Source: Acanthacorydalis orientalis (lineage: Eukaryota > Arthropoda > Insecta > Megaloptera > Corydalidae). Taken from it: a DNA stretch of 64,000 nucleotides. The translations under genes were made by a program, and so were the position numbers. The notes beneath the pieces were generated by a model. The model did not search any database. It was not told the origin of the DNA and was given only the letters and a program-made list of their open reading frames with translations. The stretch spans positions 14,027,701-14,091,700 of the forward strand of contig CM068314.1 of assembly GCA_034766995.1 (NCBI GenBank), given 5' to 3'. Below, piece after piece: positions 14,203 through 26,415 of this stretch. Within the stretch, counting starts at the first letter, position 1. Every line of letters begins with the position of its first letter.

Positions 14203-14973
14203 CCAAGCACATTATTTAAATTTATTATTTGAATTGTCTCATATATTTTGTCGCAGCTCCGAGCTGTTCTTTTTGTAAATGTTTTTTTCGCATAAAACTC
14301 TTGACTGTAGAAATAAATCAGGATTTAGTTAAGATTAAATCCTTGCTCGAAAATGATATTTTACCGATTTTTAATAATTGCGAGATATTAATTATAAATA
14401 TAATTTTTTAAAGAGTAATCTATTTTCAATTAACATATCACAATTCTAAAAAATGACTATTATATCTTTTGAAAAAATAATGATGGTTTTTCTTTCCTTT
14501 TTTTGAGCAGTCAGAATCGGATTTCATTAATAAATAGCTTTATATTAGAAACTGATTCTCGGAAGCAATCGTTGACATCGATATTTTTATCTCAAACATG
14601 TGTGAGTGATATTAATATTATATTCTTTATATTTGTGTGGTAACAAACTGAGTTAAATAATATGGTATAATAGTATGTATGTGTATATGTAGTTTTGACG
14701 TGTCATTTTTTTAAATAATCATATTATCGATTTAAGTGTTGTCATTTAAATTTATAAATGTTTTCTTTTATTTCTTTTATTTTTTGTCGTTTTTACAGGT
14801 GTACATTTTATAAATAGAAATGTATAAAATATAATATGTATAACGTCACTACTTGTTTTTAATGATTGTTCTGTTGCACCTGTATACTCTTATTTGATAC
14901 AAAATAAGTACTAGTTCACAAAATAAGTTTATTGAAAACAGAACAATTGATTTTAAAATATATTTTTTATATG

Positions 14974-14978
<5 letters not shown>

Positions 14979-15029
<51 letters not shown>
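14979..15029. repeat. (TA)n microsatellite
   Basis: About 25 TA units after a short GTATGTGT lead-in. Confidence 0.97.
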
Positions 15030-15033
<4 letters not shown>

Positions 15034-15610
15034 TCTCTAATAATTAAATTTCATGCACATATGATAAATCAGAACAGCGCGGCGAGTCAGTTTTTGCTAG
15101 TTTCAAGTGGTGTCGATTGTTGGTTATTTGGGGTTTAAAGGCGAGTGGTTTCCAGTTACAGACTTTTTTTAAAAATATAGATTTTATAAAAAAAAAAAAC
15201 ATTTTAGGTATCTGTGGTTGAAAGTATATACCTTTAGTTACATGTAAGTAAATTTATATAAATACTTTACAATATTTTAGTTCATTGTTTGAAGCTTTGA
15301 GCAATTGTTTTTGTTTAATTAGGTTATGTTGTATTTTCTTAAACAGTGACATTTTGGTTGATATACTTGCAATTAATGTTTATTCTTTCAATTTATTGTT
15401 ATTAAATCATGTAAGTAAACTGCTTATTATTTTATTATAAGTGGAGTTTAAACACAAGTTTTAAATAACACGAAAACTAGTTTTTACTGCTTAGTGTTTC
15501 TCATTCATGTGATGTTTGCTCGTGATTATTGTATTAAGAAATATTAATAATAATTGTTATTTAATAAGAAATGGAGATTAAGTAATATTTTATTTTTGGA
15601 CATTTATATT

Positions 15611-15660
15611 CACACACATATACACACACACATATATTTATATATATATATATATATATA
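15611..15660. repeat. (CA)n/(TA)n compound microsatellite
   Basis: Interrupted ACAC units followed by about 11 TA units. Confidence 0.94.
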
Positions 15661-16570
15661 ATCATTTTCATTGTATGACGATCCGTTATTTAATAAATAA
15701 AACTGTTTGAATTTCTTTGACGTTGGATGATTCAATGCTTGTCTCTTCCATAAATTTCTATTTTTTTCTGATATTCTTATCCTGTCTTGGCTGACCTAAA
15801 AGGGAAACCAGTATGTGAATTTTATCTATCGTATTGTCTGATTTGTCAAGACTCCATCTATACATTTTATCTTAAATTATTTTCAAAATATTTTTTTTTT
15901 AATTTTGATTCATAAACGTTGTATATCAAGTATTAGCAATCGATCAAAGTTGTAAAAATGGCAAAACATGAATTTTATAATAAAACTTTACTCTTTCATT
16001 TAAAATAATAGACTTATTCAGTGGATTCTTTTGATCTTGTTAATTTCTCGGTAACTAGTCAGTTATATATTTTATTTAATAGTTGTATTTCTGTAATGTA
16101 TGCTAAAAAAAATTTTTTTAACTTTATTATTATTGAAACCCGTGTTTTTGTCGTATATATTTCCTGTTTCTTTTCGGATTACAGATAACTTCTATAAAAA
16201 ACAGCATTCAAAGTTCAAAGACAATTTTTGGAACAACTTTTGGAAAATATAATTTTTCGAGATCATATTTTAAAATTAACCTTAGACCTTAGATTAGATC
16301 TGATCCGACCAGACTTAATAAGACCAGAATTGATTATGTTTAACCAGGTCTGATTAGATTGATTATATTTGAACAGATTGGATTTGAATTACTTACATAC
16401 AAATGAAAAAAAACGACGATCCAAAAATATTTTTGAAAATTGAACTTTCGGAGAATTGATTTTCAATGTATTTTTCTAATTCCTAATCTATATCCTTTCA
16501 TACTTTCTGTTAATTAAAGTGGATGAATTATTTTTCATTTTTCCATATTCAACTTTTGCTCCTCCTCCCC

Positions 16571-16572
<2 letters not shown>

Positions 16573-16606
<34 letters not shown>
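16573..16606. repeat. (TA)n microsatellite
   Basis: About 17 TA units following a CCTCCTCCCC stretch. Confidence 0.96.
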
Positions 16607-16609
<3 letters not shown>

Positions 16610-17248
16610 GTATGTGTGTGCACGTATATGTAATTGTACACACTATATGTTAAATAAATAATAACTACTTATTTTAAATATATTTTTGCGCAATATTTCT
16701 AAAATCTATTCATTGAAAGTACTGTGAAATGATTTACGTTTATTTATAATTATGCCACAATAAAAAAGTTGAAAGAAAGTTGAGAAAGTGCGATAAATAA
16801 AAAATTAGAACAAAAAAAAGTACATGTGAAAAGTATAAGAATTGATAATGAAGATATAAAAGTTGTAAGAGAAATTTGTGCAATCATGCCAATTGAAAAA
16901 GATGATGGACTGTTACACATACTCAATTTATAAAAAAAATCTATTACAACTAAAAACAATACAAAATTATATATAAATGTCTGTTCGTGTTAAAAAATCG
17001 ATACAACTGAAAATAAAAAGAAGGAAACGGAGATGGTTCGACAGTAAAGTAAGGAAGTTATAAATAAATCTTGAAATGCAAAAGATAAAATTTAATGACA
17101 TATTACAAAAAAAATCCATAAAAAATATGTAGGGGATTTACTGAATGAGTTTCATCAAGTTTATGCTTTTGAAATAAATAAAAAGTTTTAGTGTGCTTTT
17201 CTTAGATGGCCTTATAATCTTGTGTTTAATAAGAATTTTACATTTTAT

Positions 17249-17251
<3 letters not shown>

Positions 17252-17311
<60 letters not shown>
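17252..17311. repeat. (TA)n microsatellite
   Basis: About 30 uninterrupted TA units. Confidence 0.97.
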
Positions 17312-17317
<6 letters not shown>

Positions 17318-17725
17318 GTGTGTATGTTGTGTATCATATGTAAATTTACACATGATTAAATATAAATTGAAATATTTTTCTTATATGACCTTTAGACATA
17401 TGTTTCCATCAACCCTGATACTTCAAACTTCTGGCTTTGTAAACTAACAGAAACTAAACATATGTTTTGTCACAGTTTTATTTTCATTAAATTCTCTTTT
17501 TTTAAGATCGCATAAGATATATCACAAGTCAATATATAATATGTTTATATCATAACTAAATATAAACACTTTTTTATTACACATCAGTTGCAAAATAAAA
17601 AAAATACGATCATAAAATTTCAATAACGTACGAATCTTTTCATTCTGCATCACATAATTTATATGTAAAATTCATATAATACACATTTTTGATTATGTAC
17701 ATTCTTGTTTGTTTTCCAACGTTCA

Positions 17726-17880
17726 CTATTTCTCATTCAGCCAAATTCTATTACAAAATAATATTGTCTGGCTTGGTCGGACACCTACACTTGATAGAAC
17801 AATGATGACTAGTGGGTAATGTCCATTTGGCCAGGCGTCAACGTAGATAAAGTAATTCTCTCGCGGAAATAGAATGTAAG
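17726..17880 (-). CDS. Candidate exon or gene fragment, unrecognised
   Basis: On the minus strand an acceptor-like GGTCAATTTCAG (AG at 17882-17881) is followed by about 50 open codons ending in a stop at 17726-17728. The peptide includes LFPRENYFIYVDAWPNGHYP, then LVIIVLSSVGVRPSQ and LFCNRIWLNEK. Its Trp, Pro, Cys and Gly content and its balanced codon choice differ from the Ile/Asn/Lys-rich chance frames nearby, while the other frames are closed. The pattern of an aromatic-rich strand, a 'PLV' strand and a Cys-x-x-x-Trp faintly recalls glycosyltransferase family 92 (DUF23) N-terminal regions, but this is a weak impression. It could equally be a fragment of an unknown retrocopy or mobile element. 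No partner exon was found. Confidence 0.35.
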
Positions 17881-17979
17881 CTGAAATTGACCAGGCAAAA
17901 GTTAGTTTATCATATCCAAGGATAATTGCAATAACAATCTTTTTCAAAAAAAAAACATATCACAAAATTATACTCACAA

Positions 17980-18080
<101 letters not shown>

Positions 18081-18231
18081 TGTTTTGCCAATATTTTAAC
18101 TTAGTGTTTTTATCGTTTCCGAAAAAAAATTCGATGGCAGTATTTTCTGTTATAGCCATTGTTATTAAAATCTATTTCTGTTAATTTCATCACAGAATTT
18201 AATGTTCTGTTTTTCTGTCATTTAAAATCGA

Positions 18232-18236
<5 letters not shown>

Positions 18237-18280
<44 letters not shown>
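18237..18280. repeat. (TA)n microsatellite
   Basis: About 22 TA units. Confidence 0.97.
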
Positions 18281-18282
<2 letters not shown>

Positions 18283-19199
18283 GTTATGTATTATACGTAA
18301 TGATGAAACGCTAGTTGCAGAGAGATTCGGTTATTTTCGAGTATAGAAGTGTGTTGCAAAACTTTTTCAAACAGCACATAAGAAACCAACCAACCACATT
18401 TTAATTTACTTCTAAAACTATGTCAGATGGAACGTTTATTTTATATTTGAATTCGTTGCGAAACATAAATGCGTTTTAGTGCTGTTGTACGTGTTGTAAT
18501 GGTTTCCAGAATAGCTCGTTGGAAATAATTTAAATTTTATTTTAAACATTTTTACAATTGTAATTCTACTAATTAACATATTAACTAACGTGTGTACTGT
18601 TATTTAAAACAAGTTACAGAGAAAAATTACTGATCTAAATAATGATAGCATGGTATAAAAGTACAATGATAATATTTGTACAATGTATAATTTATTCAAA
18701 ATAAATGGATGGATTCGATGCCTGTTTAGCACTGTAATTTTCTTCACGAGAATAACGACAAATTAGAATTTTTTTTTGATAATTTTATAAAATATGTACT
18801 GTATTTATTGTGTGGTAATTCTCTGACATATTTAATAGCAGAGAAAAATATGAAAACTATATAATTATTAGATAAAATTTCTTTTTTATATTAACAAAAG
18901 TACTTTATTTAATAAGTACTAGATATATTCAGATATAAATGGTACTTTGACTACAATATTTCTTTTACTGAACATAACAAAAATTTACTTACATTTTTGT
19001 GTAGTAGAATCCTTTTCATCCATAATGTATTTCCTTTAGAGTTCTGAAAGCTTTTTAATTCCAGTTTCGCAGAAATTTGTCGATTACTAGCCTTTCAAAT
19101 CATGAATAGATTTGATCACGTCGTCATTGTTAAGGAACTTTTAACCCATTGTGCTTGTATTTTTTTAAAAAAAATAATGCATACAAAATGGCTATTTAA

Positions 19200-19402
19200 A
19201 TTCAAAGTAAATAACTATTGGTTTTGTTCGTTGCCATTTCCCAAAAATCTTTAGTTAGAACTTCGTACAATACATCTAAAATTGAAGCATTCTTTTCTAG
19301 TTTACGCAGGGCTACCTAGTTTATTCCTGCTGTCTCTTCATTATCCCATACTTCTGCTTCATTGACACAATCTTGTCACTACCAGTCATCTGCATTTTTT
19401 TC
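19200..19402 (-). pseudogene. Possible degenerate transposase-like coding relic
   Basis: One minus-strand frame reads through about 65 codons with four stops. Between them it gives plausible protein stretches such as DCVNEAEVWDNEETAGIN and ALRKLEKNASILDVLYEVLT, then KDFWEMATNKTNSYLL. A 'D-x-L-[YF]-x-x-[VL]-x-x-x-x-W-x-x-x-x-x-x-x-x-x-x-x-Y' spacing occurs in the N-terminal part of piggyBac-type transposases (family DDE_Tnp_1_7), which is only a hint. No catalytic residues are visible. It may be a chance resemblance. Confidence 0.25.
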
Positions 19403-19902
19403 TGATAAAGAAATATCAATTGAATCAGTAACAATGAGTTATTATTTTTTGGAGAATTTGTGTCGTTACTACATATTCATTCGTTTCAATTATGGAGTAA
19501 AATAGAGTGCACTCAAGTAATTATCGAAAATTAGTATAGACTCTAAGAGTATGTTTATTTTTCAATTCTCTAAAAAAAAGCGAGAAAGAGCTACAAACAT
19601 TTCTTTGCGTTCTGATAAAAGAATTTTTAGCAGCTACTCGCGTTTACTTTTCTAAATTTCAACTCACTGTGCATACTTTTTTCCATAGTTCATATACTTA
19701 TCCCATTCTTCTTTGAAAATTTATATAAGTATAGTTATGTGAAAATTTTCTCTAATAAGACTCAAATGTTGGTTATTGATGTTCATTTTCTACATATTCT
19801 CTTGTTTGAATCATTTGGATCAGATATATAACTTTTTTGGTTTCAGATATTCTTCATTAATCTAATCTTGAAACTTGGCATAAATTGCAGAAGGAATGAC
19901 AA

Positions 19903-20060
19903 CTTTATTAATCTCTTGCCTTATAATATCGAGCGAGACTCGTGATACGGATTTCGAGCCAAACATGAGAAACACGAGTGAGACTCATGATATTGCTTGA
20001 GTATCTTGACTATAACACTCTCTGTCGCGAATTAAATCATAAGGCAAGAGGTTAATAAAG
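19903..20060. repeat. Inverted-repeat element, about 158 bp
   Basis: CTTTATTAATCTCTTGCCTT at the left is matched by the inverted AAGGCAAGAGGTTAATAAAG at the right, one mismatch in 20. Inside are two direct copies of GAG(C/T)GAGACTC(G/A)TGATA. It resembles a small non-autonomous element; both arms contain TTAA or TTAA-like sequence near their ends. No second copy was noticed in the window. Confidence 0.7.
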
Positions 20061-21514
20061 CATTTAATAATAATGCGTTATCTAACACTACTTAGTAGTC
20101 TCCTGGTTTATATTTGAACAGTTATTATTTATAAACTGCCATTGAAACTGTTATATATTATAAGTTTATAGCATAGTTCTAAACATTTTTATAAATCAGA
20201 GAGCTCTACTTCCTATTCGCTACGCTCGACGATTTCCGTAAAAGGTTCGCACTCCGTTCGCTCTAAAATAAAAGAAATTAACAAATGACAAGAAATTCCT
20301 TCCTCTCGCAAATAACAAATTATATGCACAAATAATCCGCGTAAAATGTAAGACGTAAAATTTTTATTGGAAAAGTTTATAAAAATTAACAACAAAATAC
20401 AATGATAAAATGTTTGATAAATGTTTTGATAAATTTTTTACTCTGAAGCTTCAGTGAATACAATATTTTGAATAAATGTCCTCAGTTTATCAAATTATAT
20501 TAATTAAATACTAATATCATTTACATTATTTTTTCAATTAAATTATTAATTATTCATGATTTTACTTATAACGTGTAAAAAGAAAAACTTCATCATATCA
20601 AATTAAAATATTAAATATGCAAATTCTAATTAAAACTTTATCATGTTTATGCTAGTTAATGAATTCTTCAAAAAAATGATAATAAAACGTATCAAATTTA
20701 TAAAATAATTTTTATCTTCCATGAAATATGAAGCCACACGAGGATAATAAAGATACGATTTTAATATTCATCCACGTATTTTGTTCTACAAAACTCCGAT
20801 ATACAAATATGTAGAATGAATTTAAATTAAAAAAAAATCGTACTTCCAGTAAAATATATATAAATACGCGGAACATTTCAGTAAATTAATCATCTCTGCT
20901 TTAATTTACATACTTCATATCATCTATTTTCGCATATTTCATTGACCTCAACATTAGATTACAAGGACGAGATAAAAATATTTCAATGAAAGATAAAGTC
21001 TGTGTTTTGGGAAAAAATACGCCGAATTATTAAATGCGAAAATATTTGTGGAATGAATATGGTTGCGATTAATTTTCGAAGTTTTAAGTTGCATGAAAAA
21101 TTACTCTCACTTTATTATTGAATATTATATGTTTTTTATTAGTATTTTTTTTTAGTGGAATGAAAGAATTCTTTGAGTCTGTGATGATATTTTTGTAAAT
21201 AAAATAAACAACTGTAATTGAAACGGACACCGGAACATGGGACACATTTCTTAAAGATAACTTTTATTTTAAAAATATCAAATTGTAATAGGATTCTTGG
21301 AATCTTTTTCTTTATTATAAACTCGTGTTTGTTAGTCAGCAAGAGCGTGCTGTACACAAATATGAACATATTAGGATGTAGGAATCTTATTTAAATGTAA
21401 ATGCGGAATTTTAAAAGTTTAATGAATCGACTTTATTTTTTTTGTAAATATCGCTGAGAATATTTATGAAAAGAAAAAAGATTTTTTGATATTGTTGTTA
21501 CTTATAAATAGATG

Positions 21515-22062
21515 TCAGTTAATTTCACTAATATTTGAATTTCTTATTCAATTTTAATCTCACCACACAAACCACATACTTTTTTCTTAACAAAAAGGTT
21601 CCATAATTGATTATTGGTCCTTTTTAATTGTATTTATGAATATTTTAATGACGGTACCATCTTCAGAACAGTAAAGTGTACAGAGAAATCTGTAGCTGGT
21701 GATATTTTTGGTGATTTATGGAATGCAAAAATAATACATTTATGAAATAGAGAACTTATTATTCAAAAAGTCTACAATTGTTTATTTATTAAATTAATCC
21801 TTTTTCAAAAAATATATCCAATTATTAAGGTATAGAAAAAATATGCTTATCTCTACTATTTTACCACTTTTTGTGTCGTATTGTACAGTTTTTGTGTACT
21901 GAAGCACTCTGATGATGATTGTATTACCATTTAAATGCATATTAGTAATAATAAAAAATAATCAATAATTAATTATTGAGCTTTTGATTAAAAAAAACTT
22001 TGTGATTTGTGTAACGAGTATAAAATTCATTTATAAAAGCGAATTGTACCAAAATCATAATA
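21515..22062. mobile_element. Foldback MITE copy with enlarged centre
   Basis: The left arm includes CTCACCACACAAACCACATA, TTGATTATTGGTC and AAAGTGTACAGAGAAATCTG. The right arm includes GCACTCTGATGATGATTG, AAATAATCAATAATTAATTA and AATTCATTTATAAAAGCGAA. The loop is longer than in other copies. Confidence 0.72.
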
Positions 22063-22258
22063 TGATGATTTTTTTTATTTTATGCAATAAAACTAGGTTG
22101 AAAAAAGGTCTCTCAGTTAAAAATCTATAATATCGTAATTTTTTCAGGATTACATATCAACGGTATATATGTAGGTGTCTTTTCCTTGTAATAAATAATT
22201 TTTATCATTGATGGTTTTTTCTAATTGATGAACAGATCTTACTTTAAAAACGTGTCTC

Positions 22259-22261
<3 letters not shown>

Positions 22262-22301
<40 letters not shown>
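22262..22301. repeat. (TA)n microsatellite
   Basis: About 20 TA units. Confidence 0.97.
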
Positions 22302-22305
<4 letters not shown>

Positions 22306-22379
22306 TATGCATAATTGCATTTTTTGAGGTAATAAATTCTAGATAAATGACATATTTTTCTTTTAAATTAATGTTTTTT

Positions 22380-22720
22380 TCCTACTCGACACATAACTTG
22401 TCGATTACACACCGAGGGTATATTTATAATCTCGTGATATACATTTTATATTAGAAAGTTCCATTATACCGGCGCCGTGATCACTATGACGTAAAAGGAA
22501 AGGAAATACTAAATAAATTTGAAAATAAATAATTCAGCCGCGATTAAATAATCGATACTAATTTCGTGAATTCGTGTATATGTTTTTAATCGTCTCCTAC
22601 GAAATTCTTTCGCTGACATTTTGCTAAATATACAATCAGTCCGGATGCAATATATCGTCCAAACATCCTGGTTGAGCACAAACGCGTGTTCAGAATGAAA
22701 GAAAAACATACCTTATCATG
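22380..22720. other. G+C-richer island without recognised gene
   Basis: Contains CpG-bearing words such as CCGGCGCCGTGATCACTATG and CACACCGAGGG, which are rare elsewhere in the window. A 66-codon minus-strand frame (22509-22709) overlaps it but shows no known domain. A promoter, an old insertion or a conserved non-coding block are all possible. Confidence 0.3.
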
Positions 22721-23405
22721 AAAATATCAAAACATATATTTTGTTTTATTATGGAAAGCTGCTGTGTTTATTCGATTTGTTTATTAAATAAGTATGTAAC
22801 TGATAATAAATTCTAAATGTATTTTGCATACATTTCAAAAGACTGCTGCACAAAAATAATGAATGAAAGAAATGTTGAATTCGTTTTAACTAGAAAAAAA
22901 CTATTTGTTGTAAAAAGTATGATTAAATTATTGATATAGTATTTAAAATGTGTTAATGAATAAGAACTGAAAACTATTAAAATAATTACACATTTCATCT
23001 TCATGCCTGATACTAGTGAGTTATACAAATATAAATCTACTGAAAAGCACGAAAAATACACATTTCCTTGCATGAATCTTCTTCAGTTGATGACAGACGC
23101 GGAATTGCTGTTCAGATTTGTTGTCACAATGAAAAATCTACGCTGTTTACAATGAAAATCCGACGCTTCCTTTTTAATTTATCATCTTGACAAATACGTA
23201 TGATAAACTAGAGATTTTAAGTTGAAAACTCGTATAAATAAGCTATATATATATACAAAAATATCACATAGAACACTACTTTTTTCCATTGCAAATGTTC
23301 AAGTTTTAAAAAATAGTACATAGATGTAACACATTTACATACATTTCAATTTTTTTGATTCTTTATAAAAAAAGTCTAATAACTTTTTATTCTAATGCGA
23401 ACACC

Positions 23406-23735
23406 CTAGTTGACACTATGACTAAATTTACTTTTGCAAATCAGTTATTTTTTTCATACCGCAAACTATTAAGAATCTCTCTTTGTGATCAGAAATGATC
23501 AATAAATAGTTATTGATATTTTTTTCTTGTTGTTTATGCACATTTCGACGGCGATGCCGTCACTCTCCAAGCATTAAGGTACAGAAAAATCTGTATTTTG
23601 ACCATAATCTTTCTGTACTCTTGATGATGATGACATCGCCTTCAAAATCTATATAAGCAACAATCGAATATATCAATAACCCCATATATTGAACACTTCT
23701 GATCAGAACAGTTTTTGATAGTTTGTCTACAAATC
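23406..23735. mobile_element. Foldback MITE copy, both arms
   Basis: Left arm TTGACACTATGACTAAATTT, TTTATGCACATTTCGACGGC, GATGCCGTCACTC and TTAAGGTACAGAAAAATCTG. Right arm CTTTCTGTACTCTTGATGAT, GACATCGCCTTCAAAATC and CTTCTGATCAGAACAG. The right terminus is lost. Confidence 0.83.
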
Positions 23736-24574
23736 TCTATTAGTTTATATATTACATGTTTTCTTAACACACGAAATATCGAGAATCCAAGAAAATTAAT
23801 ATGTTTTGTATACTTATTGAAATATATAAAAATTAAAATACATTTTATATCAATACTTTGTCTGACACAGTTGTGAAAATCTGTGATTTTGAATCCATGT
23901 ATCCCTTAACTTTTTCATTACTCGTTTATTCTCTTCGTAAGTAGAGTACAAGGCGAGGTTGAATCCGCGACATTATTTTTTTTAAAAAAATACCCTCTTA
24001 AATTAGAATTTTGTGCACAGGTAATATATATATATATACATATATTGTATTTATATTTAAAATTACAATCAAAAATGAATGAAATCATCTATTTCTTACA
24101 GCATAAAATGTATCTTTCTAACAATTTATTAAGGAAAAAAACATATTCTATATCCATTATGTATGCGCAGACTAAAAATAAGATATTCTTGCATGTAAAG
24201 AATATGAATCAGACATTCAACAAATCTTTTATAAATAGTAAGAATATTTGTCAAAAAAACTTCATATTAAATATGACAATTTTCTATATAAAAAACCTGT
24301 ATGTATATATTGACAACATTTTATTCATATTTTTCATACGTTCCGAGAATGTATATTTTTATACTTATAAGTTTTCCATGATTTCATTTCCAATTTTCAG
24401 AAATATCTATTTTATTTAAAAATAGGTATTCATATTTATGTCGAAATTATTTAAATTTGAGTCTTATTTAACCGACGAACTTAAATGTAGTTATTCTTAA
24501 TATCGTACCAGCCTATTAAAAATTATTACAGAAATTATATTCCAATAGAATACATGTATCTATTTTAAAAATTG

Positions 24575-24576
<2 letters not shown>

Positions 24577-24607
<31 letters not shown>
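24577..24607. repeat. (TA)n tract, left flank of mariner
   Basis: About 15 TA units that end exactly at the left terminal repeat of the mariner element. With the tract at 25570-25618 it probably formed one microsatellite before insertion. Confidence 0.95.
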
Positions 24608-24611
<4 letters not shown>

Positions 24612-25565
24612 GTACTTCCATCGAAAGCCGCTGTTATTTGAGCATTTATTTCAATAACAAAATGTGTGAATACATGAATACATTGTCATGGAGAAGAATC
24701 ACTTTTCGGCGGTTTGATGCAATTGATGGTCTTTCTTGCATCAAATTGTCATTCAAACGCTCCAATTGTTGTCGATAACGTTCGATGGTGATTATTTCCT
24801 TCGGTTTCAACAGCTCATAATACACGACACTCTCAATATCCCACCAAATAGAGACCATTGCTTTGTGACCGTGGATGTTTTGCTTTGGTGTCGACGTTGA
24901 TGGTTGGCCAGGATCAACCCCTGATTTCTTGCGTTTCGGATTGTCGAAATAGATCCATTTTTCAGCGCCGGTCGCCATACGCCACAAGAAACTCTTCTTT
25001 TTATGCCTTGCAAGCAAAAAAATCGAAATGTTTAAACCATTAGCAATGGCATTTTCGGTCCATTCATATACCAAATATCTCCCTTCTTTCTGGAATTTTC
25101 CCATGGCTTGTAAACGTCGTGAAATGATTGATTTATCGTCTTAGAGCTGTTGAACCAAAGCTTTGAGTGTATGAGCAGGATTTTCTTTCAAGAGAGCTTG
25201 CAGTTGTTCATCTTCGAATTTTTTCGATTGGCCTGGCCGCTGTTTGTCGAGAACGTCACAATCACCACTTTTGAATCGTCGAAACCAATCTCTTACATAC
25301 TGTTTCTGATGGAACAGATTCACCATAAGCTTCAGCTGCACTGTTTTTCAAATCAAGTAGTTTGGAAGTATACATCGGAAAAACAACTTATTGCGTTCTA
25401 TTTTAATTCGGTTATAGAAAAGCACTTGTTTAAACAAAGGATGCCGCCTGATTGAATTTTAGTGGGAAATGTTCACACAAAATTACACAAGAGACGTCTG
25501 TCATTACCTACAGCATACGCACCTAGAGCCATCTACACATGAACAGCGCCTTTCAATGCAAGTAC

Positions 25566-25569
<4 letters not shown>
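24608..25569 (-). mobile_element. mariner element, internally deleted (962 bp)
   Basis: Both terminal inverted repeats are visible. The left end reads TTTGGTACTTCCATCGAAAG. The inverted right end reads TTAGGTACTTGCATTGAAAG, and the match continues into CGCTGTT. The element is flanked on both sides by TA, the mariner target duplication, which here is merged with (TA)n tracts. A full mariner is about 1.3 kb; the loss of about 0.3 kb lies between the second catalytic Asp motif and the transposase 3' end. The transposase runs on the minus strand and is broken. Confidence 0.93.
24646..25380 (-). pseudogene. mariner transposase pseudogene
   Basis: The minus-strand reading shows the helix-turn-helix part (WFRRFKSGDCDVLDKQRPG), the linker SIISRRLQAMGKFQKEGRY, and the catalytic part (EKWIYFDNPKRKKSGVDPGQ, then IWWDIESVVYYELLKPKE and VILLHDN). 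Mariner transposases use a DD34D triad. The first Asp, in the usual TGDEKW motif, is Ala here (TGAEKW). The second Asp (HDN) is present, and the third lies in the deleted part. There is also an in-frame TAA at 25141-25143 and an apparent one-base insertion near 25315, upstream of the DWFRRF motif. The N-terminus is uncertain. It acts on no substrate now, but the terminal repeats could still be used in trans. Confidence 0.92.

Positions 25570-25618
<49 letters not shown>
25570..25618. repeat. (TA)n tract, right flank of mariner
   Basis: About 24 TA units that start immediately after the right mariner terminus. Confidence 0.96.
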
Positions 25619-25620
<2 letters not shown>

Positions 25621-26099
25621 AATAACAAAGAAATATATTGTAACGAGTTCATTTAGTCTGCATTTCTGTTCGCAATGAATAGTGAAAGTTATATTACGTG
25701 TATGAAGGAAACATTTAGAAACTTGATATTTTTTTTAGATTTCTATTATTGTTTGTAATTTTCCATAGATTATATTTATTCGCTACACTCAATCACACAA
25801 AACAATTGCGTTCGAATGTTTGTAGTGATATAACTGTTTTCAGACGATTGTGAAGCATGGAGGTGTGTGTATACATGTTTTAAGCCTCTGTGTTTACAAT
25901 TTCTGTACAAATAGTGTATAAAATTTGGCCCTATGACAATTTCACGTTCTTTCGGTTCTTTTTATGGAGAAAAAATTATATATATGATGATGTAATTTTA
26001 AATATAGTAGTTGTAATTTATTTTTAAGACATTTTAATTGTTTGACCGAAAAATTATTAAGTTTTTTTAATTAACAGTAGAGATAAAGATATATAATAT

Positions 26100-26415
26100 C
26101 GTTTTTGGCATTGTAGTAAATTCACTTTCTTTAATGAAATTTTCATTCACCGCACAAACGATATATATATATAAACTGATCAAAAATGTTTAACAATGAA
26201 TTATTAATCATTTTTGATTATTATTTATGAGCGTTTCGATACCGATGCCATCACCCTTAGAGTAGTAAGAATAGAAAAATCTCATTATACATTAGTGTTC
26301 TACGGAATGTAAGGAACATCTGAAATAATCAATTAATTGTTGAATAGTTTTGATCGGAAAAAAGTTTTTACCTTAGGGAGAAGAGTGAAAAATTAATTTG
26401 TGAACGGTAAATAGG
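26100..26415. mobile_element. Foldback MITE copy, both arms
   Basis: Left arm TTTTTGGCATTGTAGTAAAT, TTCACCGCACAAACG and GATGCCATCACCCTTAGAG. Right arm ATAATCAATTAATTGTTGAA, TTTTGATCGGAAAAAAG and TTAATTTGTGAACGG. Confidence 0.78.

Noticed and set aside
14770..14800. Strong acceptor-like pyrimidine tract ending TTTTTACAG|GTG
   Set aside because: No open coding frame follows and no gene is known on this side; T-rich runs before AG are common by chance here.
24045..24419. 124-codon plus-strand frame
   Set aside because: Rich in Ile, Asn, Lys, Tyr and Phe, as expected from A+T-rich DNA. No domain, promoter or splice context is seen.
25150..25455. Plus-strand frame over the mariner
   Set aside because: Antisense shadow of the transposase pseudogene.
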